Shown in pieces: positions 34,589-43,598 of a stretch of 64,000 bases of DNA. The notes under the pieces were generated by a model. The model was not told the DNA's origin, searched no databases, and saw nothing but the letters and a program-made list of their open reading frames with translations. Source of the DNA: CP2-2F sp034436355 (lineage in GTDB: Bacteria > Chloroflexota > Anaerolineae > Aggregatilineales > UBA2796). Position 1 is the stretch's first letter; each line of letters starts with the position of its first letter. The position numbers and the translations under genes are program-made. The DNA lies in the NCBI GenBank assembly GCA_034436355.1, contig DAOTVQ010000042.1, forward strand, positions 62,001 through 126,000. Reading direction: 5' to 3'.

Positions 34589-36559
34589 CTAGGCAGGCAA
34601 GGCAGCCGCTTGGCTCAGCGCGCCGCCGCTTTCCGCCTGATCTTGGCGGCGGAACTGGCTCATGTACAGGTCGTAGTAGGCGCCTTTACGTGCTAAAAGT
34701 TCGGTGTGCGTGCCGCGCTCGATGATCTGCCCGTCTTGGACGAACAAGACCTGATCGGCGTTGCGAATGGTGCTGAGCCGATGCGCGATCACAAAGCTGG
34801 TGCGCCCATGCAGCAGTTTCTCCAACGCCTTTTGGATGACGCGCTCGGTACGCGTATCCACGCTGGAAGTTGCCTCATCCAGGATCAGGATGCGCGGATT
34901 GTTCAGGGCAGCCCGCGCAATGGCGATCAGTTGGCGCTGCCCTTGGCTTAAGCCGCCGCCGCGCTCACCCAGCACGGTTTGGTAGCCTTCAGGCAGGCGC
35001 TCAATGAACTGATCCGCCGCCACCAACTTCGCCGCCGCGATCACCTCTTCATCGGTTGCCTCAGGCTTGCCATAGCGAATGTTGTTCAGGATCGTCTCGG
35101 CAAACAGGAAGCTATCTTGCAGCACGATGCCGATCTGCTCGCGCAAGCTGTCCAGCGTCACCTCACGCACATCGGTGCCATCAATCAGCACCGCGCCGCC
35201 CGAAACATCATAGAAACGCGGGATCAGGTTGATGATGGTCGTCTTGCCGGCGCCGGTCGGGCCCACAATGGCGATGGTCTGCCCCGCCTCAGCCTTCAGG
35301 TTGATGCCGCGCAGCACAGGCTCACCCGGCTTGTATTCAGCGCGCACGTCCACAAATTCCACCTCACCTTTGATGTCTGCCAGTGGGCGGGCATTCGGCG
35401 CATCTTCAAAGTCGGGCGGTGTATCCATCAAGCCAAAGATGCGCTCGCCGCCGGCGATGGCGCTCTGAATATTCGTCCACAACAGCGCGATCTGCTGAAT
35501 GGGCTGGTTGAAGCGCTGCACATACTGCAAAAAGGCAAAGACTGTGCCAAGCGAGATGACCGTGCCAAACAGCGGCTCATCCCGAAAGATGGCAAGCCCA
35601 CCGACCACCACCACAATCGCAACTGCCACGAAGCCAAGCGCTTCCAATGTTGGCGTCAGGGCGCTGGTGAAGCTGGCAGCGCGCACATTGGCATCGCGGT
35701 TGGCGGCGTTCACGCGCATGAACTCGGCAATATTCTCATCCTCGCGGCTGAACGCCTGTGCCTCACGCACGCCGGCGATGCTCTCTTGCAAATCGGCATT
35801 GACGTTGCCCATCTGCTGGCGGCTGCGCCGAAACGCCTTGCGCGCTTGGCTGCTGAAATAAAGCGTTGCGGCAAACATGAACGGCACCGCCGAAAGGCTG
35901 AGCAGCGCATAAACCACGTTCGCCTGAAGCATCTTGATCACGATCCAGCCCATTAGCAACACGCCGCTTGCCACGCTGACCAACGCGAAGTTGAGCGTCT
36001 GCTGAATGGTGTCAATATCGCTGGTCAGGCGGCTCATGATGTTGCCGACTTCGTTTTCGGCGTAAAAGCGCAGCGAGAGGCGGTGCATATGCTTGAACAA
36101 ATCTTGCCGCATGGCATACAGCACATGCTGCCCTGTCCAGTTCATCAGGTAGAACATAATGCCGCTCATCACCGCGCCGCCCACAAAGAGCAGTGCCAGC
36201 ACGCCGACCAAACCCAGCAAGCCGCTGATCTTCGCCTCGCGGATGGCTGTTTCGCGTTCGGCAGCGCTCAGGCTTTGATCGGCGTTCAGCCGCGCTTCGA
36301 TGGCGCGCCCATCATCCTGTGTGTAGGTGCAAACCGTCCCCGGTCGCGGAAACAGGTAGCAGTCCACCGCCTGCCCGATCAGCTCGGGCGCGGTCACTTG
36401 CGTCCACGTCGTGGCGATGATCAGGCTCGCCACCAGCAAGAGCATCAGCCAATAGCGCCCAAAATAGCGCCCAAAGCGCCCTAGCGTTGCGCCCAAGTTT
36501 TTCGGCTTGCTCACTTCACGTTCCATCAGACGGCGTGCGCCGTCCATACCACCCATCAT
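34589..36559 (-). CDS. ABC exporter half-transporter, catalytically competent subunit
   Basis: A 656-residue TMD-NBD exporter subunit (ABCB type). Six membrane helices in about 35-330, then the nucleotide-binding domain: Walker A GPTGAGKTT, signature LSQGQ (the second Gly of LSGGQ is Gln), Walker B LILDEATS with the catalytic Glu intact, H-loop IAHRLST. The signature deviation matches the partner's degenerate site (see 36584-38494), so the pair forms a heterodimeric multidrug or lipid exporter. Transcribed second after the partner, 24 bases downstream. RBS GGGAG 10 bases before ATG. Confidence 0.93.
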   Translation of the reverse strand: MMGGMDGARRLMEREVSKPKNLGATLGRFGRYFGRYWLMLLLVASLIIATTWTQVTAPELIGQAVDCYLFPRPGTVCTYTQDDGRAIEARLNADQSLSAAERETAIREAKISGLLGLVGVLALLFVGGAVMSGIMFYLMNWTGQHVLYAMRQDLFKHMHRLSLRFYAENEVGNIMSRLTSDIDTIQQTLNFALVSVASGVLLMGWIVIKMLQANVVYALLSLSAVPFMFAATLYFSSQARKAFRRSRQQMGNVNADLQESIAGVREAQAFSREDENIAEFMRVNAANRDANVRAASFTSALTPTLEALGFVAVAIVVVVGGLAIFRDEPLFGTVISLGTVFAFLQYVQRFNQPIQQIALLWTNIQSAIAGGERIFGLMDTPPDFEDAPNARPLADIKGEVEFVDVRAEYKPGEPVLRGINLKAEAGQTIAIVGPTGAGKTTIINLIPRFYDVSGGAVLIDGTDVREVTLDSLREQIGIVLQDSFLFAETILNNIRYGKPEATDEEVIAAAKLVAADQFIERLPEGYQTVLGERGGGLSQGQRQLIAIARAALNNPRILILDEATSSVDTRTERVIQKALEKLLHGRTSFVIAHRLSTIRNADQVLFVQDGQIIERGTHTELLARKGAYYDLYMSQFRRQDQAESGGALSQAAALPA

Positions 36560-36583
36560 AGCGAAAATGCTCCCTTTCCGCGC

Positions 36584-38494
36584 TTAGGCGGCAACACTCT
36601 CATCAATTTCGGCATCGCCCACCAGTTGTGAGCTGTAGATTTCGGCGTAGATTTCGCTGGTCTCCAAAAGTTCTTCATGGGTGCCGCTGGCAACCACGCG
36701 CCCTTTATCCAGCACCAAGATTTGATCAGCGTTCAGCACCGTGCTGATGCGCTGCGCGATCACAAAGCTGGTGCGCCCTGCCATCAGGCGATCCAATGCC
36801 TTCTGAATGTGGTATTCCGTCACAAGGTCTACGCTGCTGGTCGAATCGTCTAGGATCAGCAAGCGCGGGTTGAGCAGCAAGGCACGTGCGATGGCGATGC
36901 GCTGCTTTTGCCCGCCGCTGAGCGTTGCGCCGCGCTCGCCAACAGGCGTCTCGTAGCCTTGCGGAAAGCTCATGATGAACTCGTGCGCGCTGGCTGCCTT
37001 TGCCGCTTCAATGACTTCCTCTAGGGCTGCCTCGGGCTTGCCAAAGGCGATGTTCTCACGGATTGTGCCGCTGAAGAGATTGGTCTCTTGCAGCACAATG
37101 CCGATCTGGCTGCGTAGGCTTTCAAGGGTCACCTCGCGCACATCCTTGCCATCAATCAGCACGGCGCCTTCGCTCACGTCATAGAAGCGCGGGATCAGGT
37201 TGATGATGGTCGTCTTGCCGCTGCCGGTGGCGCCCAGCAGCGCGATGGTTTGCCCGGGCTGTGCGGTGAAGCTGACGTCGCTCAGCACCGGCGCGCTGGA
37301 GCCAAAGTAGCGGAAAGTGACGTTCTTAAATTCCACCTGCCCTTTGATCTGACCAAGCGGCTGTGCGTTTGGCGCGTCGGTCACATCGCTCTTGGCGTCC
37401 AGAATCTCGAAGATGCGCCCGGCAGAGGCAGAGGCTTGCGCCATCAGCGAGATGATAAAGCCAAGCTGACCAATTGGGAAGAAGACGTAGATCAGGTAGA
37501 GGCTGAAGCTCTGATACTCGCCCAAGTTCAGCGTGCCGCCGATGATCTGGCTGCCGCCGAAATACAGCACCACCGCCTGTCCCATCTGCGCCACCAAAAA
37601 GACCAGCGGGAACAAAAAGGATAGCACCCGCCCAACCTTCAGCTGCCATGCCATTTGGTCAAGGGCGGCGGCATTAAAGCGCGCCTGCTCTTGGCGTTCG
37701 CGCACGAATGCCTTCACCACCTTTATGCCGGCAAGGTTTTCTTGCAACACAGTGTTCACTTTGGAGATGCGGATCTGCACCTGCACAAAGAGCGGCTGGC
37801 TGACCGCGCCAAAGATCATGAACAGGATCAGGGCAATGGGCAGGATGGGCAGCACCGCCAGCGTCAGGCGCCAATTGGTGAACGCCAAGATGATCAGCGT
37901 GACGCCGAGCAGCAAGAATGCCTGCGCCGCCAGCACCAAGCCCTGTGCAATGAACAGCCGCAGCTTTTCCACGTCATCAGTGGCGCGCGTCATCAACTGC
38001 CCGGTCTGGTTGCGGTCATGGTAGCTGAACGAGAGGCGCTGAATTTTGGCGTAAATCTCATTCCGCAGGTCAAAGGCAATGCCTTGCGAGGTCTTTTCCG
38101 CCATGTATGCCTGCACAAACGAGAACAAGCCGCGCATGGCAGCAAAGGCAACAATGATCAGCGCGGCTGTGATCATGATCCCTTCTGCGTTCGCCTGATC
38201 AGCGCGCAGTTGGTCGAGCGTGGTGCCAGCCGCTGCGGCAGCTAGGCTTTGCCCAACAGGTGGCAGCTTCAAGATGGTGTTGGCAGTGGCGCCGCGTGTG
38301 ACGGCATCAATGATATTCTGGACGAGCTGCGGCACCGCCAACTGTGCCAACGTAGCAATGACCAATGCGCCGTAGGCAATCATGGTAGATCGGCGCTGCT
38401 TGCCAAGATAGCCAATGGCGCGCAGCAAACCGCCATTGGTTGGCGCTTTAGGGCGCCCACGCCTGCCCTGTGCAACAAAGGCTTGTGCTTGCAC
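36584..38494 (-). CDS. ABC exporter half-transporter with degenerate catalytic site
   Basis: A 636-residue ABC exporter subunit. Six membrane helices (about 25-320) and a C-terminal ATPase: Walker A GATGSGKTT, canonical signature LSGGQ, but Walker B reads LLILDDSTS, so the catalytic Glu is Asp. This is the hallmark of the inactive-site subunit of heterodimeric exporters such as BmrCD or TM287/288. The start is GTG at 38494, with AAGGGA 7 bases upstream; the longer frame to 38704 overlaps marR. It lies 32 bases after the MarR gene, so MarR and both subunits form an operon. Confidence 0.93.
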   Translation of the reverse strand: MQAQAFVAQGRRGRPKAPTNGGLLRAIGYLGKQRRSTMIAYGALVIATLAQLAVPQLVQNIIDAVTRGATANTILKLPPVGQSLAAAAAGTTLDQLRADQANAEGIMITAALIIVAFAAMRGLFSFVQAYMAEKTSQGIAFDLRNEIYAKIQRLSFSYHDRNQTGQLMTRATDDVEKLRLFIAQGLVLAAQAFLLLGVTLIILAFTNWRLTLAVLPILPIALILFMIFGAVSQPLFVQVQIRISKVNTVLQENLAGIKVVKAFVRERQEQARFNAAALDQMAWQLKVGRVLSFLFPLVFLVAQMGQAVVLYFGGSQIIGGTLNLGEYQSFSLYLIYVFFPIGQLGFIISLMAQASASAGRIFEILDAKSDVTDAPNAQPLGQIKGQVEFKNVTFRYFGSSAPVLSDVSFTAQPGQTIALLGATGSGKTTIINLIPRFYDVSEGAVLIDGKDVREVTLESLRSQIGIVLQETNLFSGTIRENIAFGKPEAALEEVIEAAKAASAHEFIMSFPQGYETPVGERGATLSGGQKQRIAIARALLLNPRLLILDDSTSSVDLVTEYHIQKALDRLMAGRTSFVIAQRISTVLNADQILVLDKGRVVASGTHEELLETSEIYAEIYSSQLVGDAEIDESVAA

Positions 38495-38526
38495 GGTGAT
38501 TTCCCTTTCCGAATGGTTGTTTACAG

Positions 38527-39048
38527 TTACTCTGTGGTGTGGCGCAAATGCGCCTGAACGATCTCGGCGATGCGCGCCTCGACTTCTGCGGGCGACTCGG
38601 ACATCTTTGCAACAATTTGGCGCAGCAGGCTGAGCAGTGCTGTGCGTTGGTCGCTGCTCAGGGCTTGCCATGCCTTGTGATAGGAATCTTGATAGGGCTG
38701 GCAAATCAGCATGTTGACAAGCGCGCTGCCTTCCTCCGTCAGCGAGAGCTGTACGCGGCGGCGGTCGCTCGGATCGCGTTCGCGGTGGACATAGCCCTGC
38801 TTCACAAGGGCATCCACCACTGGCACAAGCGTTGCCGACGACAGGATCATCCGTTGGCTCAGCTCGCCCAAGCTGCGCGTGCCATGCCGCAGCACGCGCA
38901 GCACGCCATATTGTAGACCGCTCAGCGGAATGGCTTGCTGTCTGAGATGTTCATCCAGATCGCGGATGACCGTCTTGAACAGCCAGTTGAACAGCACCCG
39001 CGTCTCGATCTCCGCTGGATCAGGCAGGGGCATTTCGTTTGGGTTCAA
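38527..39048 (-). CDS. MarR-family transcriptional regulator
   Basis: A winged-helix repressor, likely of the downstream ABC exporter. The fold shows 'PLSGLQYGVLRVLRHGTRSLGELSQRMILSSATLVPVVDALVKQGYVHRERDPSDRRRVQLSLT', the classic recognition helix and DxRxxxxxLT wing. Start is TTG at 39048 (AGGA about 10 bases upstream) or ATG at 39033. The gene is headed by a strong promoter with palindromes that could be its own binding sites, suggesting ligand-relieved autorepression. No Cys is found at sensory positions, so a small-molecule rather than redox trigger is likelier. Confidence 0.9.
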   Translation of the reverse strand: MNPNEMPLPDPAEIETRVLFNWLFKTVIRDLDEHLRQQAIPLSGLQYGVLRVLRHGTRSLGELSQRMILSSATLVPVVDALVKQGYVHRERDPSDRRRVQLSLTEEGSALVNMLICQPYQDSYHKAWQALSSDQRTALLSLLRQIVAKMSESPAEVEARIAEIVQAHLRHTTE

Positions 39049-39078
39049 ATGATTTGCATCCTAACTATTTTGGCAAAA
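39046..39078 (-). promoter_or_regulatory. Pair of 11-base palindromes in marR leader, candidate operators
   Basis: TTTTGGCAAAA (39068-39078) sits over the expected transcription start; CAAATGATTTG (39046-39056) lies next to the translation start. Centres are 22 bases apart, two helical turns. Confidence 0.5.
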
Positions 39079-39081
39079 CAT

Positions 39082-39110
39082 ATTATGTGGGCGAATCAGT
39101 GTTCTGTCAA
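39082..39110 (-). promoter_or_regulatory. Sigma-70 promoter of marR-ABC exporter operon
   Basis: Minus-strand consensus TTGACA (39105-39110), 17-base spacer and CATAAT (39082-39087). Confidence 0.75.
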
Positions 39111-39141
39111 GCGGTAGGGTGAAATCTGCGGCGGCAACAGT

Positions 39142-40206
39142 CTAGCGGCGCGGGGATTCCATCAGTTGGCGGATCATCTCGATTTCTTCAGGTGTGATGT
39201 CTTCCGTTTGGGAAAGCTCCTGCATCGCTTTTTCACCTAGAAATGCCTGTGTGAAGGCAGCCCGCTGAAAACTGACCGATGGAAAGCCGATGCCAGAGAT
39301 CGGCACTGGCAGCATTTCGCCCGTGCTGCGGCTGCGAATATCTTCACGGCGGATGAGCAGCAGGCTTGCCAGCAACACACCCACCCCTAACCATTGCAGC
39401 GTACTGAGTTGATCGTTCAGCAGCACAAACGCCAACAGAATGGCAACTGCCGTCTCCAAGATGCCAACCAGCACCGTTTGCAAGCTGCCCATGCGCTTGA
39501 CGCTGAAGAACATGGTCAGGCGCGCTAAGGCAGTGGTGACGCCTAAGGCGAGGATGGCGCCGAGTGTTTCGCCGCTCATCGGTGCTAGTTCGCGGCTGAC
39601 GATCAGGCGCGCCACCACAACCACAACCGCCATTGTGGTTAGCACATAGAGCGCCACAGTCTGCGCCGGCATTTCATAAAGCACCCGTTGGCTGAGGGTG
39701 AAGGTGCCGGCAAAGAGCAGCGCGTTGCCGATCATCAGCCCAACACCGAACCAGTCCAGCCCGCCCTGCACGCCTTGCGTGATGAACGCCACTGCAATCA
39801 GCGCTAGGAAGGCGCGCAGCAGCGTGCGCCGCGAAAGTTTATGCCCATCGGCAGCCACCAACACCACCACAAAGATCAGGTAGGTGCTGTTAAGAAGCTG
39901 CGCCACCGAGGCGTTTAGGTAATCCAAGCCGTTGTAGTAGAACAGCGAGCCAATGCCGTTCACCGTACCAATCATCACGCAGCCGAGCAAGCCCGCCGGA
40001 TAGATGAAGATGTATTTGCGCCAAAAGATCAGGTAAATCACCCACAGAATAGCGGCGGCTGCCACCGTTCGCAAGGCGGCGATGGTGAACGGATCGGCTT
40101 GCCCGTTGAGCGCCACTTTGCCCAAGACAGGTGCCATGCCCAAAAAGACGGGGTAGAGTGTGAGCGCAATTAGGCTGCGTCGGCTTGAGCGTTCAGTTAC
40201 GGACAA
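39142..40206 (-). CDS. EamA/DMT-superfamily transporter, possible amino-acid exporter
   Basis: A 354-residue membrane protein with ten predicted helices in two EamA repeats (about 12-140 and 155-285). The second helix end holds 'AALRTVAAAAILWVIYL' and the repeat 'NGLDYLNASVAQLLNSTYLIFVVVL' typical of DMT exporters; RhtA, a threonine/homoserine exporter, belongs to this superfamily. A soluble C-terminal tail of about 70 residues (SPVPISGIGFPSVSFQRAAFTQ) is not typical. It is the last gene after the receiver-kinase (10-base gap) and the threonine synthase-receiver fusion, which makes an amino-acid efflux role plausible (inference). Confidence 0.85.
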   Translation of the reverse strand: MSVTERSSRRSLIALTLYPVFLGMAPVLGKVALNGQADPFTIAALRTVAAAAILWVIYLIFWRKYIFIYPAGLLGCVMIGTVNGIGSLFYYNGLDYLNASVAQLLNSTYLIFVVVLVAADGHKLSRRTLLRAFLALIAVAFITQGVQGGLDWFGVGLMIGNALLFAGTFTLSQRVLYEMPAQTVALYVLTTMAVVVVVARLIVSRELAPMSGETLGAILALGVTTALARLTMFFSVKRMGSLQTVLVGILETAVAILLAFVLLNDQLSTLQWLGVGVLLASLLLIRREDIRSRSTGEMLPVPISGIGFPSVSFQRAAFTQAFLGEKAMQELSQTEDITPEEIEMIRQLMESPRR

Positions 40207-40216
40207 GACAGGCTCC

Positions 40217-41482
40217 TCAGGTGACGGTTGACCGCCGCACGGCAGGTGCTTGCAGCGGTAAGTCTATATAGAAAGTGCTGCCGGGCAAGCGCACTTCATC
40301 ACGCCCTTCGCTCTCCACCCAAATTTTGCCGCCGTGCGCCTCGATGATGCCCTTGCAGATTGCCAAGCCTAAGCCCAAGCCGCCGCCGCGAAAGGCAGTT
40401 TTGCTGGTGGAGTGCAGCTGGGTGTTGTTGGCGGTGTAGAACCGATCAAAAATGCGCTGCTGCTCATCTTTGTTGATGCCAATGCCGGTGTCTTTGACTG
40501 CGATCAGGACGCTGTGGGTGTTCGGGCGCGCCGTCACGTTGATCACACCGCCATCGGGCGTGTATTTAATGGCATTCCCGATCACGTTGGCAAGCGCCAG
40601 CGCCAACAAGTCCGAGTCGGCTTGCACCATGGTTGGGAATTGGCGCGCATCATAGGTGAAGGATTGGTTGCGCTGGCGGGCAATTTGTCCCATGTCGTTA
40701 AAGACGCGCTCCATCGTCCGCATCAGGTTGACGGGCCCGATTGCCAGTTCAACGCGCCCAGTGGCAATGCGCGAGATGGTCAAAATCTCGTTGATGACGC
40801 CTGACATGCGCTCGATGGACTCAACCAAGCCGTCAATGAAGGCTTTCACTTCGGGCGATTCGCCTTTGAGGCGCTTCACCACTGCCGATTCTTGGATCAA
40901 GCGGCTGTAGCCGTAGATGAGCGTCATGGGCGTGCGGAGTTCATGCGCGGTCAGTTGGATGAAGTCTTCTTTGATCTTATCAAGGCGGCGCAGTTCGGCG
41001 TTGCTCTGCTCTAGCTCGCGCACCTTCTGCTCAAGGCGCATCACCAGCTCGCTGTTGTATTCAAACTGCGCCTGCGCTAGGGCATCCACGCTGACGGTAT
41101 CCTTCGCGCCGGAGAGGTAGTGTGCCACTTGGCTTGGGAAGGTATCAATATCAATCGGTTTGGTCAGGTAGCCCGTCAAGCTGGCGGCGATTGCCTTTTC
41201 ACGCTCGCCGCCTTGGCTCTGCGCGGTAAGCGCCACAATCGGCACGCTGCGGAAGCGCTCGTCGGCGCGCAGGCGTGTGGTGATCTCGCGCCCAGTCATA
41301 TCTGGCAGGTTAATATCCATCAGGATCAGGTTGGGCAGGTGCTTGATGGCTGCATCCAGCCCTTCCAAGCCGCGCGATGCCAACACCACATGAAAGCCAG
41401 CGTCACCTAGCACGCGCTCCACCAACACTTGGCTGCCCGGATCGTCTTCGATATACAAGATGGTGATGCGATTATTCATCAT
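40217..41482 (-). CDS. Receiver-histidine kinase hybrid (REC-HisKA-HATPase)
   Basis: A 421-residue cytosolic signalling protein. N-terminal receiver (5-122) with acidic pair Glu/Asp 12-14, phospho-acceptor Asp 56 in LILMDINLP, Thr 86 and Lys 108. A coiled coil (about 138-170) leads to the dimerisation domain with TAHELRTPMTL (His 180), then the ATP-binding domain with IGNAIKYT, DTGIGIN and GLGLGLAICKG. All catalytic residues are intact. No membrane segment. Start ATG 41482 with AGGGA 10 bases upstream, 22 bases after the threonine synthase-receiver gene; the two are almost certainly co-expressed and probable phosphorelay partners. Confidence 0.95.
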   Translation of the reverse strand: MMNNRITILYIEDDPGSQVLVERVLGDAGFHVVLASRGLEGLDAAIKHLPNLILMDINLPDMTGREITTRLRADERFRSVPIVALTAQSQGGEREKAIAASLTGYLTKPIDIDTFPSQVAHYLSGAKDTVSVDALAQAQFEYNSELVMRLEQKVRELEQSNAELRRLDKIKEDFIQLTAHELRTPMTLIYGYSRLIQESAVVKRLKGESPEVKAFIDGLVESIERMSGVINEILTISRIATGRVELAIGPVNLMRTMERVFNDMGQIARQRNQSFTYDARQFPTMVQADSDLLALALANVIGNAIKYTPDGGVINVTARPNTHSVLIAVKDTGIGINKDEQQRIFDRFYTANNTQLHSTSKTAFRGGGLGLGLAICKGIIEAHGGKIWVESEGRDEVRLPGSTFYIDLPLQAPAVRRSTVT

Positions 41483-41504
41483 GCACGCTTTATCCCTGAA
41501 TGCC

Positions 41505-43151
41505 TTACCCTAACGCCTTGACAATGCTTTGCAACAAGTCTTCATCCATGAACGAGCCTTTTTGCAGCAGGCGCTCGATCTGCCCATTCAGGCGCAAGCG
41601 CTCATGCACGGTGAGTTCTTTCGCCGTCAGCACAATGATCGGGATATGTGCCATGTTCGGATCGGCTTTTAGGGCGTCAATCACGCTAAAGCCGTCAATA
41701 TCGGGCATCATCAGGTCGGTGATGACCACATCGGGCTTCAGGCGTTCGACCAGCACCACACCTTCGGCACCGCCGCTTGCCAGATGCACATCATAGTTGC
41801 CCTGCACCTTCAGAATGCGCTCGATCAGCCTGCCGGCATCGGCGTTATCTTCAATAACAACCACGCGCCGCGCATGGGTATCCATTTGTTCAAGGGCAGC
41901 CAACAAGCCTTCCGCCGGCAGCGAGATTTTGGCGCTTTGCTCGCTGACATCCACCGAACGGGCAAACTGATCGCCCAAGATTTGCTTTTCGACCGGGAAG
42001 GTATGCCCCGAGCAGTTCATGATGACCACCTGATCAGGTTTAATGATGCCGCGCCGCGCCAACTTGATTAAGCCGGCGAAGGCAACCGCCGTGGCAGGCT
42101 CCACCAAAAGCCCTTCGGTGCGTGCCAACAGGCGCAGCGCATGAAAGGCTTCCTCGTCGGTAGCGTCTTCCATCGTGCCGCCGTGCGTGCTGATCAAATT
42201 GTTAAGCTGCTCATAGGCGCGTCCCGGATCGCCGGTGGAGAGCGTGGCGATGACGGTTTGTGGGTCTTCAACAGGCGTTGCCACGTTGCGTCCGTTCTTG
42301 AAGGCGCGCACCATCGGCGCACAGCCTTCCGATTGGATAATGCCGAGCGACGGCACTTTATCCACCAAGCCGAGTTCGAGCAGCTCTTCAAAGCCCTTCG
42401 CCACACCAATCGGGCCCATGCCGCCGCTGACCGCCTGAATGAACCAATCAGGCGCACGCCACGAGAGCTGCTGTGCGATCTCGAACGCCATCGTCTTCAT
42501 GCTCTCTACAGCCGCAATGCTCTTAATGCCGCGATCCACATACAAGCCGCGCTGCTTGGCAAAGCCGTTCGCCACCACCTTCGTATGGTCATAGGTGCCG
42601 GTCACCTTGATCACTTCGCCGCCGTAGAGCGCTGCCTCGCGCATTTTTTCGCCCGGCACCATGCTGGTGAGGAATGCCCACAGCTTAATGCCCGCCCGTG
42701 CGGCAAAGGCGGAATAGGCGATTGCCACGTTGCCAGTGGAGGCGACCACCGCCTCTGTGATGCCGCGCTCGCGCATGACGGAAACCGCCACCGACGCCTG
42801 CCGATCCTTGAAAGAGGCGGTGGGGCCTTGGCGCTCATCTTTGATGTAGAGGTGCTTCAAGCCCAGCATCATGCCCAAATTACGGGCATGGAGCAGCGGC
42901 GTGCCGCCCTCGCCCATCGTGACGATGTTCTCGGTGTCGAAGATCGGCAGCAATTCGTGGTAGCGCCACAAGCCCGCCTCTCGCGTCATCACTTTATCAA
43001 TCCAGCCGCTGCGCCGCAGTGCGGCAAGGTCGTAGCGGGCGCGCAAAATGTTCTCGCCGCACTGTGGGCAGGCATTCAAGGGGCGGTCGTAAGAACCGAC
43101 CCAATCGCAATAGGTGCATTGTAGCTCAATGCGCTTGGCAGATCGTGTCAA
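41505..43151 (-). CDS. Threonine synthase-like PLP enzyme fused to a C-terminal receiver domain
   Basis: A 548-residue fusion. Residues 1-395 are a threonine synthase (O-phosphohomoserine to Thr): N-terminal zinc ribbon C12-C15-C28-C31, PLP-binding Lys 115 in ASFKDRQAS, phosphate loop SGGMGPIG (242-249), Ser/Thr motifs TGNVAIAY (139-146). A linker (396-427) leads to a full receiver domain (428-546) with acidic pair Glu434-Asp435, phospho-acceptor Asp 479 in VVITDLMMPD, Thr 509 and Lys 531. No frameshift separates them. Start is TTG at 43151 (a TGA lies just upstream in frame and the zinc ribbon needs it). The adjacent receiver-kinase suggests phosphorylation may tune the enzyme. Ordinary threonine synthases have no receiver. 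Confidence 0.93.
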   Translation of the reverse strand: MTRSAKRIELQCTYCDWVGSYDRPLNACPQCGENILRARYDLAALRRSGWIDKVMTREAGLWRYHELLPIFDTENIVTMGEGGTPLLHARNLGMMLGLKHLYIKDERQGPTASFKDRQASVAVSVMRERGITEAVVASTGNVAIAYSAFAARAGIKLWAFLTSMVPGEKMREAALYGGEVIKVTGTYDHTKVVANGFAKQRGLYVDRGIKSIAAVESMKTMAFEIAQQLSWRAPDWFIQAVSGGMGPIGVAKGFEELLELGLVDKVPSLGIIQSEGCAPMVRAFKNGRNVATPVEDPQTVIATLSTGDPGRAYEQLNNLISTHGGTMEDATDEEAFHALRLLARTEGLLVEPATAVAFAGLIKLARRGIIKPDQVVIMNCSGHTFPVEKQILGDQFARSVDVSEQSAKISLPAEGLLAALEQMDTHARRVVVIEDNADAGRLIERILKVQGNYDVHLASGGAEGVVLVERLKPDVVITDLMMPDIDGFSVIDALKADPNMAHIPIIVLTAKELTVHERLRLNGQIERLLQKGSFMDEDLLQSIVKALG

Positions 43152-43214
43152 GGTGGTTCACTTTCAGACAACGCTGTGCGCGTCAGGTCTCAACTGCATT
43201 CAATCATAACAGAT

Positions 43215-43237
43215 GTGCGCCAAAGCCGTAGGCGCAC
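43215..43237. terminator. Hairpin between DUF503 gene and threonine synthase fusion
   Basis: Perfect 7-bp stem GTGCGCC / GGCGCAC with a 9-base loop in the 124-base gap. It could end the DUF503 transcript or form part of a leader before the fusion gene; no clear U-tract follows on the minus strand. Confidence 0.4.
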
Positions 43238-43275
43238 GTTTGCTAAATTTTTGTGAAAATTAGGCGGCGCGGCAG

Positions 43276-43581
43276 CTAGTCAGACGGCGTGCTGACCGCC
43301 ACAATCTCGATGCTGTGCGCCACCACATCCAGATCAGGGCGGTTATGCGCCAGCCAGCCTACTGTGTTTTCAAGTAAATTGCTGGCATGGGCGGCACTGG
43401 TGCTGACTGTGGCAACGCCAATGCTCGCCGATTGCCAGGTGTCGTGCAGGGCAACCTCTGCCGCGCTCACATTGAATTCGCGGTGCAGGCGTGCTAAGAG
43501 CGTTTTTAGCACACCGCGCTTTGCCTTTAAGGACGTAATGCCCGGCAAATAGAGTTCGATTGTGCAAATGCCGATAAACAT
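43276..43581 (-). CDS. DUF503 family protein (YlxP-like)
   Basis: A 101-residue protein of unknown function. The family signature is present: MFIGICTIELYLPGITSLKAKRGVL, followed by 'VSAAEVALHDTWQSASIGVATVS'. Family members are often near ribosome-maturation genes and are considered RNA-related, but that context is absent here. It starts 17 bases after the acyl-CoA carboxylase stop, so it is likely the second gene of that transcript. Confidence 0.88.
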   Translation of the reverse strand: MFIGICTIELYLPGITSLKAKRGVLKTLLARLHREFNVSAAEVALHDTWQSASIGVATVSTSAAHASNLLENTVGWLAHNRPDLDVVAHSIEIVAVSTPSD

Positions 43582-43598
43582 ACTTTGATTGTACCTAG

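Noticed and set aside
34979..35956. 325-residue ORF antisense to the ABC exporter
   Set aside because: Composition typical of a reverse-frame shadow (many His/Gln/Arg) and no family resemblance.
42141..43124. 327-residue ORF antisense to the threonine synthase fusion
   Set aside because: Reverse-frame shadow of a well-supported gene.
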